A DNA stretch of 64,000 bases. Source: Trichaptum fuscoviolaceum. Taxonomy: Eukaryota > Basidiomycota > Agaricomycetes > Hymenochaetales > Trichaptaceae. Positions within the stretch are counted from its first letter, which is position 1. Each line of letters starts with the position of its first letter. Shown here one piece after another: positions 24,603-35,716 of the stretch. A program made the translations under genes and the position numbers. The stretch lies in assembly GCA_910574455.1 (NCBI GenBank), contig CAJSYZ010000008.1:3784707-3848706 (forward strand), written 5' to 3'. A model generated the notes under the pieces. The model ran no database searches. It had not been told where the DNA came from and worked only from the letters and a program-made list of their open reading frames with translations.

Positions 24603-26357
24603 ATGGACGGAAGCATCACGTTTTGCACACCTCTTTCTTTCTCTACATCCTCAAAGACACAATCTACTGTCGACATGCACGGAAGATTCCAAGTGGTTGA
24701 CGGACGTCGGTACTTCGACACACGTTCAAAGTCTTGGATTGTCTTCAACACCCCGACAGACGCTCTATTCGTTCACTTGGCACAATCTCATGGACTCTCG
24801 TATGCGGACTTGGATGTGCTCTTACGCACTCTTCACAACCCGAACTTCAACTCATCGCAACTTACTCTCATGCACGCAACTGATATGGACAGCCGCATAT
24901 CAGAACAGCGGCGACAAGAAATCGAGAACATATCTGTGTCCGCGCCTTCCGGGGGTCTGGACAAGGTTGGCATGCCTCTTGCCATCTTGAAGTTAGTCGT
25001 AGAGGCCATGGTTAGCGAGCTCGGGTCCTTCACCTCGGACATGGAAGTCATGACCTTCGTCTCCTGTGACACAAGCCACATCACTTCCAACAAACTTCGC
25101 AGAACTCTGTGTCAGATGTCACTGGTGCATCGCTCTTGGACGCCAATAGTGCAGAAGTCTATAAACAGACGGACAGCGATACCGGACTTGGACACTCTCC
25201 GTTCTTTCATGCAAAGTGCAACTTGTGGTCCTCAACTACGCGAATTACGTGTAGCCGCTCAAGAAAGTCGGGCTTATTCTCGAGAGCGCCCTTATCAATA
25301 TGGCGCAATCTATGGCTCTGATCAGAATGCAGATTCGTCTGATAAAAGGAACAGTCCGTACCAGGACTATCCTACGCTTCTCGCTGCTGTCTTTCTCCGC
25401 GCACCAGCTATGACCTCCCTTCACATCAGGCTTTCGCTCTCCTCGAGCACCATGCGTGACAACGCGCTAGTTTTTCAGGCCATAGTACACCTCCAATCTC
25501 TCGAGCATCTTTGGCTTGCTCTGGACACTTCTGGAGCCTCGCGGAGTGTCGGAATACACGACTTTCGAAGAGTGTGCAAGACAATTTCAGCACTTCCGAG
25601 GCTAAAGCTGCTATCTCTCGATGCATCATCTGGGCAGGAGGCGATAGACGTGGGTCTCGAAGCATTCTCACCTCCGGACAGCCTCAAAACACTTGCCCTC
25701 CCGAGGATGCAGTCTATTAACCGTCAATACATAGACTGGCTTGTCCGGCCGCGAGGTCAATACTCTCTCCAGAACTTGGCTATCGGGATGTTTGGATCAG
25801 AGCCTGACACCTACTCTGCCAGCCGCATTGCATCTCGACTCGTACCCTGCCTAGCGACAATCAGGAGCCTCTTTGTCGAGTTCACACCGGGTGCATACTC
25901 CTCTGGTGCGCAAGCCGTAGGACCTACGATTACTGCTTTGAACGCAGAGGTCTTCCAAAGGGCTGGAGCTCTCGAACGCCTGTTCCTCTGCTTCCGCTAT
26001 CCGACAACCATCCCTCTACTTGTAATCCCGCAGACGACGCGCTCACTACACATACACCTTCGCCAGGATGCAGATGGGAGCCTATGGTACGGCCGGCTGC
26101 CGAAGTCGTTCGAAGGTAGAACGGTAGCGCTCGAGAGCTTATACGCGTCTGTCCGCCACGCGAAGGACTCGTCAGATGCATTCGAGAAAGTCACTGTCAC
26201 GTATGGGAAGGACACAGATAGCCGTCGGAAAGAGGCTATGGAGAGTACAAAGGAAGCTATGAAAGCACGCGATATGCTTCAAAGTAGGGGTATCAGTCTT
26301 GACATCCATTCTGAGAACTATGGAGACCTCAAGGAGATATTTTATAGCTGTGCCTAG
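24603..26357 (+). CDS. F-box/LRR-like protein
   Basis: One uninterrupted exon is open to 26357. The first plausible start is ATG 24603; ATG 24675 is an alternative, and the frame upstream starts at a non-ATG codon. An F-box-like segment lies near residue 120 (PLAILKLVVEAMVSE followed by LCQMSLVHRSWTPIVQ). This is the form seen in the very large F-box families of mushrooms, where the helix binds Skp1 of an SCF ubiquitin ligase. The rest contains leucine-rich, LRR-like strand/helix units (TSLHIRLSL, LEHLWLAL, LKLLSLDAS, LKTLALPRM), ending in a charged helix. The partner protein is unknown. It is the last host gene before the transposon insertion, 372 bp further on. Confidence 0.78.
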   Translation: MDGSITFCTPLSFSTSSKTQSTVDMHGRFQVVDGRRYFDTRSKSWIVFNTPTDALFVHLAQSHGLSYADLDVLLRTLHNPNFNSSQLTLMHATDMDSRISEQRRQEIENISVSAPSGGLDKVGMPLAILKLVVEAMVSELGSFTSDMEVMTFVSCDTSHITSNKLRRTLCQMSLVHRSWTPIVQKSINRRTAIPDLDTLRSFMQSATCGPQLRELRVAAQESRAYSRERPYQYGAIYGSDQNADSSDKRNSPYQDYPTLLAAVFLRAPAMTSLHIRLSLSSSTMRDNALVFQAIVHLQSLEHLWLALDTSGASRSVGIHDFRRVCKTISALPRLKLLSLDASSGQEAIDVGLEAFSPPDSLKTLALPRMQSINRQYIDWLVRPRGQYSLQNLAIGMFGSEPDTYSASRIASRLVPCLATIRSLFVEFTPGAYSSGAQAVGPTITALNAEVFQRAGALERLFLCFRYPTTIPLLVIPQTTRSLHIHLRQDADGSLWYGRLPKSFEGRTVALESLYASVRHAKDSSDAFEKVTVTYGKDTDSRRKEAMESTKEAMKARDMLQSRGISLDIHSENYGDLKEIFYSCA

Positions 26358-26728
26358 AGTTCTCGACTTTGTCTACCGATACATCTCATAGCTATTGTAC
26401 CCTGTGATTGAACTATAATAGATCCCTTATTTATACAAATTCATGTGTGTTGTGCTTACATATGTCCTTGAGGGCAGAATGAAGGCACCGGATTCGTAGA
26501 TTAAGTGTCCGCTGCAAGACAGAACCTCGTGGACGACTCGACCGGAAGTACGTCTCGACATTCAAAACTTGGAAGTAGTCTCCGGATGACTATCGGGATA
26601 TGGACCATAGAGACGGGTCAAATTGTCAAATGTAGAGGCCAGTGTATATTCTAATTAGTATCAAGTTGCGTTCAGTAAACTTGAAGAACGAAACTTGAAT
26701 TTTCTCACGCCGAAATTTGAATATACTG
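26358..26728. other. host DNA up to the transposon end
   Basis: This is the 3' UTR of the F-box-like gene and the flank of the big insertion. The last two bases (TG, 26727-26728) match TG at 51017-51018 and are the probable target duplication. Confidence 0.45.
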
Positions 26729-27260
26729 CATCACCGTCCCGGCGGAAATCTGATAACAGCCTTGTAACACGCTTATCAGTGCATTATAAGCCCATATAAC
26801 ACCCTAACATGTGTTATAATATTTTTTTCCCTGATAACTGTCCTCAAGCAAGGTTACAAGTGTATGATAACGTAGTTACAATGTATGATAACCTTATATA
26901 TAATTACAACACTCTCGTAATGTTATGAACGATTACAACATTACATAATGGTTACCGATCGATTGTAATGAAATCATAAGGCTTATCGGGACTTGTCATA
27001 TCCAAATAAGAGTTATTAAAGGGATAACACTTATTCTGTGTTACAAGTAGCTTATAAGTGGCATATAACTATTAGAGTGACATGATAACCATCTCCCAAG
27101 CTTGCGACTATTTTAGGTATCAGACCGGTCACGTGGTGTTATAAATGTCGCAGGATATATTTAGAGCACATATGTTTTAATAACATGACATGTAATGTTT
27201 GTCTACGCTGTCATAAAAAGATCTACATATAATGGAATAAAAAATAGACGTCGGATCGGA
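26729..27260. repeat. left terminal and subterminal repeat region
   Basis: The terminal segment CATCACCGTCCCGGCGGAAAT (first bases of the element) is followed by about 500 bp in which GATAAC, GTTACAA/TTGTAAC and TTATAAG-like words recur more than 20 times in both orientations. The same vocabulary fills the opposite end. Confidence 0.65.
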
Positions 27261-27263
27261 GGG

Positions 27264-29265
27264 CTAGTTGCTACGAAGTGCATTGAGAATTTCCGCTGCC
27301 ACACCATCGCCGTCGCCGTCGCGAGGAGCATGGTTGCCAACGTTGTCGGAACTCATATATAGATGCCTAGCTTCGCATCAGTAACAAGTCCGGCAAAGAC
27401 ATATTTGAGCACTTACGCATTCCAGATACCAATGAGGCGCTTCAGACTGACCGCGTCAAAATGGCAAAGTGTATTGACGATGTGGTCATATAGGTCAGCA
27501 TACGTGTGACCCTTTGCTCCGGCGTGAACCGACAACTGGGTTTCAGTAGTGAGCGCATAGCGGGTCTGACAAAATATTAACAAGAAGGACACCTGACCTA
27601 AAGTACTGACACTTACCAGTACAACTGTATATGCAATGAATGGAATGGTAACCGACTTTATATTGAACTTCGCAATGAGTCCTCTATTGCTGTGTCGCGC
27701 AGAGCAAACCTTTTCTTCGCCAGCTTTCAATCCGAATCCAAGTACCGTTGCAACCTGTATTAGAGCACAATATTAGATAAAGAACACGAAGAGAATTATT
27801 CATTTAATGTAGAGGATACTCACTTGCAATAGTAATTCGGACTCCAACCATCCGACAAGCAGGTCCTTCGGATCTCCCGTCACCAGAGCTATCTCGTTCT
27901 TGTACATATAAAGACCGTAGTCAATTGTTGACATCAATATTTCGCCTTCCTTGATCTTCCTAATAACCCTGTCCCCGAAATCTTAAGTGAATGTGTCTTA
28001 ATATGGAGTGATAGAACTACGTACTCTGGATCATTAACATCGAGTTTAACCGACACGAGAAGACGCAAGCAATGGTCATGCTTGAGGCCCCGTTCTAACT
28101 TGTCTATCGGTAAGGCGGGCACGAATTTGTATATGCCACCAATGACACGCTTGATGTTTCTAACATCGTCTGTGCGCGCGTCGTTTCGGCCTTTATTGAT
28201 CTAACATATGAATATGCGTTTACGAGACATCAGAAATGTGCCATACAAAAGAGTGAGCAGCTTACTTTACTACAAATGGAATTGAAGTTGCCTTGCGCTA
28301 GCCTTTCTCTGATGTCCGGGATGATTTTCAAAATCTCCTCGGCAGAGAAGGCAGCAAGCCGATGCCTTAATGAAGGAGATATTACCGTATGAATAAACAG
28401 AATTCTGAATTAGAGGGCTTACTCTTCCGTGGTGTCCGGGTCATCCAGGTCAACGTATAGACCTATGTCGAAGATATCGAACATAGTGTGGGTAAGATCA
28501 GCGAAGCGGACGCAGACCCTACCCCTACTAACGAGACTTCGTTTAACATTCCTATGTAAAGCATAAATTGAAAGATAACACGCATATGTATTATTGAGCA
28601 TGAGCTTACCTGACTTTACGTTTGCGCTTTCCCTTTCCCTTATCCTCGACCTCTGATTCGTCTTCGGACTCCGTCTCAGACTCAGTGCCCGGCTCATTCT
28701 CTGTTTCCGTCCTTGTCTCCGACTCCGACTCCGTCTCGGACTGGCGTCGACGACGACGACGCTTGTCTTTGCGTTTACCCTTGCCTTTGTGCTTGTGCTT
28801 GTGCTTGCTGTTGCTGCTGCTGCTGCCGCCGCTGTTGCTGCTGCTGCTGCTGCTGCTACCGATGTTGTTGCTGCCGACGCTGTTGGAATTGCTGACGCCG
28901 TTGGAAAACGAATTACCTTGGGTCGGCGCCGCAGACGGACCTCCCGGGCTCACGACGCCGGGCGCAGAAAGACCTGGGCGCACCGCAGAGGGAAGCCGCA
29001 AGCTCTGCAAAGGGTCATCAGGTAATTCATCCCATTGAGAGCCCGACCCGCCATTATTAGAGGCGAAGGGACTGGAATGTTGGCCAAATCCGCTTGGAGT
29101 GGATCCAAGTCCTTGTACATTACCTTCCGGACCATGGGGACCGAACCCATCGTACCGCGCAGGTGTCGACGGAATCCGTCCTTGGCCTTCGGTGCGTGAT
29201 CCGTACGCGAAGGATGGTGTCGGTGTCGGACCTTGTTGTCCAAATGGGGAACGATGGAAGTTCAT
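27264..29265 (-). CDS. DUF6698-like fungal protein with Arg/Lys/Ser-rich N-terminus (transposon cargo)
   Basis: Eight exons join in phase: 29265-28610, 28551-28423, 28365-28266, 28200-28025, 27968-27824, 27754-27617, 27565-27417 and 27366-27264 (531 residues, no stop or frame break). The first 220 residues are disordered: Gly/Ser-rich, a Ser run, KHKHKHKGKGKRKDK plus an Arg run (a strong nuclear or nucleic-acid-binding signal), then acidic SETESESE repeats. The rest is folded, with INKGRNDARTDDV near residue 296. From memory, this block is typical of the mushroom family annotated as DUF6698, whose function is unknown. It lies inside the Plavaka element, downstream of the other two genes on the same strand. 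Two microsatellites, (GCT)n-like and (GAC)n-like, encode the Ser and Arg runs. Confidence 0.8.
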
Positions 29266-29732
29266 CGGGGCGGGGGAAGGCGGGAGTCGGTGATTGTGAG
29301 GCGGAGATGAATGTGGGACACTTCTAAGAAGCGACGGAGGTGCTAAAACGGGGCGTTTACGTTTTTATGGGCGCTCCGAGGTTCAACATAAACAACATGT
29401 CAACAAAACAACACGTGATCGCGACGCGTCGGAATACACTTACGAATTTTACTTTATTTGGTATTTTCCGCATGTCTCGAGTCGGAGTTCTGTGCATTGT
29501 TTGGAATTAGTAACTTGTCTTTTAGTAATTGAAAGAAAATGTGACTTACCTGACATTGAGTCCAGAAATCGGTCGGTATTGCAGCTTGAATACCCACATT
29601 AATGTGGTCGAGTCTTACCTATGCTATCTTGTCATCGACATTCAAAACAAACTTGAAGTCCGAGTCGAACAAAGACAATGATTAGGGAAGAAATTGACAT
29701 TACATTATAACTACATAAATACATATAAATTA
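29266..29732. other. spacer between cargo genes
   Basis: This 467-bp gap separates the 3' end of the Spt5-like gene from the start of the DUF6698-like gene. It should hold the latter's promoter; no exon was found. Confidence 0.45.
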
Positions 29733-32525
29733 TTACAGTCCAAGTCCGTCTCTCTTAATGTCTATAATGCAGGGGGGGCCCGCCTGTACAGTGGTTACCC
29801 GAGTGACACTATCTAATGGATACAATTTCGCAGCCTTTTTCTTCGCCTTCTCATCCAAGGTACAGAAAGTCCCCGTCTGTGTCTTCCCTTCTCGTGCCGA
29901 GTGAGAGGGATACACGACTCTCCCAGAGTCTTCACCTCGAATTACCAACGCCAGATCGCCCTTCTTAAGACCAGGAATGCAAGTTTCGAGGCTGAGCAAG
30001 GGAACGTATTCGTCCTTCATTCTCAGCCCATCCTGTGTCCTATACGTCAGGCGTACGTCTGCCATTCCTCTCCGAGCCTGCGTTTCCATCGTCGTCCATG
30101 CCATTTTCCCATCGACTCCCCGCGGACTCTCGCAAGCCGCCTTAAACCTGAACACCACATGGTGTGTAAGGACAATTTGCGAGAACCACTCACTGAAGAC
30201 GAAATCGAATGGCGTCGGTTGTGTTGGCGGTCTCGCTCGATTGCATTCCTGCCTGACATTGCTAGGCCCTGCTGTTGCTGTTGCTGTTGCTGTTGCTATC
30301 GTGCTCGTGTCCCCCGCGCTCAAAATGTCCGAAGGAGGTGGAGGGGTCACTGCCCTGCGGGTCCTTGGACGTCGTTTACCGTATAGGTGGTAGTAGACTG
30401 TCCACAGGGACGACAAGCCACAGATACCCGGGACCGGTGGTCCGTCGAGATAGTGACACGTTTTCCTGTATAATAACTATGAGCATTGAGTCGGTCTTGA
30501 ACAAGTTTGACACTTACATTGATATGCAATGAGTCGCAGGAAAGTGATATACTCTCGCCGAATTGTCGAATCGTACAAGAGCTTCACCCTTTGCATTCGT
30601 GCCCACAAACTCCCCGAACTTCTTGAACTTCGCGTCGCCACCAACGAAGACGATGTGGTCGCGAGTCGGCAGGGTGTCAATGTATCGAGGCCCTGGCGCC
30701 ATCACAGCCGAGTTAGCCTTGTCTGCGTCTGTGACTTTCCGCACCGTCGCGAACCCCTGGTCGACGTACGTCTTGAAGCGACGCTTAATCTCGTCGATCT
30801 CAGAGACGTGCTGATGATCGATAGTCAACCATACATCACTTGGTTTGTAGCCAGAATTGTGAGTGAAACAGCTAGAATAATGAGCTAAATAACTTACGTC
30901 GCGATCAAGTCGGACGCTGCAAATGCAGACCGCCCATGCATTCCCTTGTGTTCTACAAGGAACTGAGTGCCATCGTTGACACCCACCACGCGACCAAAAC
31001 GAAGCAACGGTCGCACATACACCAACTTATACATGGCTGGGTGCAATTTTTTCCCCCCTCCAGCCTTCATTGTTGCGATTGTTGGTATGTTGCGCATTCG
31101 CGAGCTTTGCACGTCCGGTATCATGAACGCTTTAAGATAGCAAAACTAAAAGGATAGTCAGAAATTCGTTAATATCACAATATCGAAACACGCATACCGT
31201 TTCGTTGGTTTCGCTGTCCACGAATGACACTTTGCGTTCTTGTATGTCCACGACAATGCCACTATGTCCTTTCAAGGGACCCATAACGCACGAAATGGTG
31301 TCCCCGACGTTGAAAGCTCTCTCGAGTTCAACCATGGAGACCTCATTTTCACTTCCGTCCGAACACGAAATACGGACACTTTCGTTGTCCATCCTCTTCA
31401 CGACACCGTCCTTTCCTTTCAACGAACCGCTTGTAACTCTCACCGGATCGGCGACACGAAGCAGGGTCTTATTTGTCTCGCGCAGTGTGTCGATACCCGC
31501 CATCGTAAAGAATACGAGTTCGTGCGCAGTCGGATCGCAGTTGTTCACGAAGTGAAGTCCTTGTACGTTGAGGACGCGCAGTCCGTTGGACAGATAGACC
31601 ACGTCTCGAATACGAAACGTGCCTTGGATTGGACCGGGGACCAGCTTCTTATGCCCAAGGGCGCGTAGAGCTTGAGGGGACCTCTCGAGACCTCTGACAG
31701 TCGTTTCTGATCCGTCGGGCCAGATCCTTGGAACGACGGCCAAGCAAATCTCATCCGTGTCTTTCGACGAGCTGATGACCCGGCCGACGTCACCAACGTA
31801 TCGTCCTTGACGAATACGGACCCAGGAGTTCCACTCGAAGTCGGCGTTGGACTTGTTCGTCGTCTTCAGTCGATCCTCCAAAAGTTGTCGATCAAGGGCA
31901 CCCAAAGGCAGAATTGCCCGATGGACGTAGGCAGAGCTGATCGCCCTCGCCCGCAAACGGATGAGCTCGTCTGCCGCAATGTCCGACGGACAGGAGACAT
32001 ATACTCGTCCTTTGCCCCACGGAGTTGCAACAGCGGTCATGAAGTCATGTAATACTTCCTTCATGCGCTTCGCCGTCATTTCTTCCTTTCCGACCTATAG
32101 CAACGTTAGGAATACGGCTGACATAGATTACAGTTGAAGAACTTACGCGTACAGGCACCACCCACCAAGTGCTCCCAACATCTGTGTCGCCCAACGTACT
32201 AGTAGCTGGCTTTGTCCTCAGAGACACAAACTCTGCCAACAGCCTGGCTTCGTCTGCTTCTATCTCGTTCGCAGCTCGATCTAGATATTTGACGGTGAAT
32301 TCTGGCGGTCGTATATCGTCAAAGACTTCGTCTTCGACGACGAAAGGCACTGTAATCCATGTCAGAATAGAATAACCATAATTAACTTCTAAATTGACCT
32401 TCATCGTCCGACTCTTCATCCGAGTCCTCATCACTGCCGACATCCGCCTCGAGGTCGAGGTATTGCGCGACAAGGTGGTCGACACGTCGACGTTTCGTCA
32501 GTCGTTCCAATTCTATGTCAGACAT
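29733..32525 (-). CDS. Spt5-like NGN/KOW-domain protein (transposon cargo)
   Basis: Six exons join in phase: 32525-32399, 32349-32147, 32094-31198, 31145-30898, 30838-30518 and 30465-29733 (842 residues, no break). The layout follows elongation factor Spt5. A short acidic N-terminus (SDEDSDEESDDE) is followed by an NGN-like domain at about residues 103-175 (WWVVPVRVGKEEM, then RVYVSCPSDIAADELI). KOW motifs come next at about 200-225 (WVRIRQGRYVGDVGRV), 327-345 (VRVTSGSLKGKDGVV) and 373-395 (ISCVMGPLKGHSGIV), with more divergent ones after that. The Spt5 C-terminal phosphorylated repeat is absent; the end instead has an (AT)n-like Ala/Thr run. Host Spt5 pairs with Spt4 and clamps RNA polymerase II. 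This copy sits between two transposon genes on the same strand, so I infer it is cargo, perhaps steering element transcription. Confidence 0.82.
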
Positions 32526-33405
32526 GTTTCAGGTCGAATAATTTATTTTCAGAGCTAAGAATGAAAATGAATAGCACTTCTTAGTGCGCATCTTACTCGT
32601 TGTCTCTCACATAATCTTACAGGTTAAATTATAGATAATTATTTGAGCTTCATTAATATGAATAAAGTCTGAAATAATCGAGATAGCAAATTAGTACAAC
32701 AACTGACACCCGACGACGACGACGACGACGACGACGACAAAACTCTCAAAACGCCCTTCCCAATTTAGTCGATGATGGGGGAACGGAAGCAAAAAGATTC
32801 CGGCAGATTCCGTATGGTGCGTTGACTTTGGCAAGTGCGGACCACCGTGAGACTACATGTCCGTACTAGTAGGAACTGGTACTGGTCAGTTCTCACCATT
32901 CTTTTTTAGGATCTCATATTCACACAGTGCTCCCCACTTGCCAAAACCCGCGCACCCTTCGGGTTAAGCCGAACCTCTTTTGCTTCCGTTCATCGTCCAT
33001 CTCTCCTTTCGGATAGGGGTGAGGGCGTCGGCGACATGGGGTAGACAAGGGTGCGACACAGGTAAGTAAGACATTCCTGCTGACTCTGGATGACTCACTA
33101 ACATAAAGGACATGCTTGCAGCAAGAGCGGAGGAGTTGGAGGGCTCATTTTTTATGATGAACGAGCTCATCAATTAAAGGGGAGGGGGTTCGGGGTGAAG
33201 TAATTAAATAATAGTAAATTAATGTACTGTAAAGTCGGTCAACAGTGAACGACTGTTGAAATTTACTACAAATTGTTGGCTTGCAAGAATTACAAACGTG
33301 GAAACGAGAGAGGAATGAGAGACTCGGATAGAAGTAGAAAAATAGATGGGAATTGTGTGGACAGTGAATAAATGGGAAAGAAGTTATGCCGAGACAGTGA
33401 GCTTG
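32526..33405. other. spacer between Spt5-like gene and transposase
   Basis: This 880-bp gap has no supported exon. It contains a (CGA)9 microsatellite at about 32711-32738 and the promoter region for the Spt5-like gene. Confidence 0.45.
32711..32738. repeat. (CGA)n microsatellite
   Basis: Nine tandem CGA units in the spacer upstream of the Spt5-like gene. Confidence 0.9.
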
Positions 33406-34670
33406 CTAAAGTCGTGCTCGTGGTTCATTGTCAATGTCAAGGTAATCTTCATCTTCACCTTCGCCTTCATATTCGTATTCATCTTCTTCTCCAGATTCAA
33501 GCTCTACTTCTTCATCTAAGTTATTGAGTTCGGCGTTCGCATTTGCGTTGGCGTCAATGGACTCGTCGTCTTCGAATTCGTCCGTGTTGCCAAAGAGATC
33601 GACTACTCCGTCAGTCTTGACTAACGAAGGAGGGGCGCGAACAGAACTGTCGACGTGACCGACGCCTAGCCCAATGTACCTCATGAACATATCGCGGTCA
33701 ACGAATCTGTTCAAGACATGATTAGTTACTCGTGAGTTTTTTTTGCGTCGACTGTCTTAGTACCTATTGACGTAGAAATTAACATAGTCTCCTTCTTCTG
33801 GGCGGAACTGCGACTCCGGTAAAAGGTCCATTGTTCGCCCAAACTCATAGGCCGGAATCAAATGGCAGCCTCGAATCACTGTTGCAGGATCAACGAATCC
33901 GAATGGCTCGTCCTCTCCACCGAACGGGACGAAACCAACGCGGTCAAGCTGGTCGTATGCATCCCCGCCTTTCCATTCGGGATCGAGACCAAGCCAACGA
34001 ACCCACAAGAATGCAATACGTTCCTTCTTGGTATTGGTAGGTGCATGTGTGACGTTTAAATGATAAATGCCAATGACTCTTGCATACCAGAACGGATGTT
34101 CACTGTCATCCTCGTAAGACGGGAGCATAATATCGCACTTGTCGCCGACGGCCTTGACAATGTCTCGGTCCCTTCGTACATCGTAAGTCGTGTAATTAAA
34201 TTGTGCAGTCGCATGGGAATATATTGAGTCGTGTTCAATCATTAGCGATTCCCGATCCTCGAAAGTGAAGGGGAGATCCTCTTCAGCAAGATCCATGTGG
34301 TGTAGACGTGCGAGACAATGGTTCTTGAGACGACGTATGAAACTCTATGTCAAATGTGAGTGAGAGAAACAGTCTTTTAATTCATTGTCTATCTTACCTT
34401 GCATGCGGGCTCATTGGAGTTATTTAACAGCCATGGATGCAGTCCGACTTTGTTCTTTTCTTCCTTGCCAATCACACAATGCATCGCAAGCTGTGCCTCA
34501 TTCTCACTCGCACTGGCAGTACGAGTTCGCACGTCACCTTTGACAAGAAGAGGTATACCAAGAGATTCAAGGATTCGGCCTTTCCAATGCATTTCATTGT
34601 CGAATGAATCGATTTTCACTAACTGGCCGGTAGCGTCTACTTTGGATGTCGACTTGTATCGACTTTTAGC

Positions 34671-34675
34671 ACGAC
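34671..34675. repeat. target-site duplication (left copy) of the LTR retrotransposon
   Basis: ACGAC precedes the 5' LTR and recurs at 47552-47556 directly after the 3' LTR. Confidence 0.9.
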
Positions 34676-35142
34676 TGTTACGTTTTCTTACTATGTCAGC
34701 GGCCCCCATTACTCCGAACCCTTCGCCCTATTTGTTTCTATTCTTGTTCTGCTCAGTCATCCTCCGATGTAACCCTCAACCCTCAGCCAATCCCGATGTT
34801 ACACATGTACCCTTTGCCCTAACCCTTTGCCCATCGCTCTCACACTATTATTAGTAGCCTATCGTCTACTCTCTTATTGTTCTCTTCTTACTCATCTTCC
34901 GATGTACCCTTGCTCCGCAGCTACAGTATATAAACCCCTGTACTTAGCATGATCGAACTCTAAGTTCGATCTCCTTTGTCAAACCCCCCGTCTCTAGTCT
35001 CTGCTATACATCTGTTTCTCTCTACTCTACATCGTAGGCCTTTGACCATACAACACTTAGTGTCGAGCCCTAGCTCCGCTATCACTGAGCAACTTAACGT
35101 TGCATTCCCCAACTATACGAGACCGTAAGTTGAGACGTAACA
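34676..35142 (+). repeat. 5' LTR
   Basis: 467 bp, TGTTAC..GTAACA. TATATAAA at 34927-34934 is the probable core promoter. It differs from the 3' LTR at three sites I can see: the seventh base (G/A), a C/T in CCTATCGTC, and an A/G in GTTGCATTC. Confidence 0.95.
34927..34934 (+). promoter_or_regulatory. LTR TATA box
   Basis: TATATAAA in a central position in the LTR, repeated in the 3' LTR at 47336-47343. It should mark the U3/R boundary and retroelement transcription start. Confidence 0.6.
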
Positions 35143-35716
35143 ATTAGATTGAACTTATCTACCGTCGAAGACATCCGTCTTTACGACTCAGTGTTGAGCC
35201 TCGCTCCACATACTACTAACCAGTTGTAAACCCATCTAGTCCAGAAGAATATCCGCTCGAGGTAATCCCTTCAGTGTAGCAAGGTGCTCATCGATTGCAA
35301 GAGGGAGGCCAAGGAAAACTTCGAGAGTCGCGATCCGAAGATTAAGAAAACCGCTCCAGCTCATTGGTTGATTAAACCCCGGACAGTAGCGTTACAAAGG
35401 AACCAACTTCTGTCACACCAAACGGGACCGTAGCTGTGCACACAGGAAGAGGACTCAGTACCTGCAAAGAAGGCATAAAGCTGCTAGCCTAGTCTTTGGG
35501 ACGCCTATTGGACAACGAGCATAACTCGCAGACGTGCCGCTTGGTAATAGCAAAGGGAGACCGATCCAGAAATCGAAGAACAGTTCACCTGTTAACATCG
35601 AACAAAGCATCACAAACACTGCCCCACCGTCGATCATCTCATAACATTATCGCTTGACGACCCTCAAGACTAAACAAAGGTCAAACAGAAAACCACTTCA
35701 CTTTACGTCATAACAT

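Noticed and set aside
35143..35165. Primer-binding site after the 5' LTR
   Set aside because: The sequence after the LTR (ATTAGATTGAACTT) does not clearly match the 3' end of any tRNA I can recall, so no priming mechanism is claimed.
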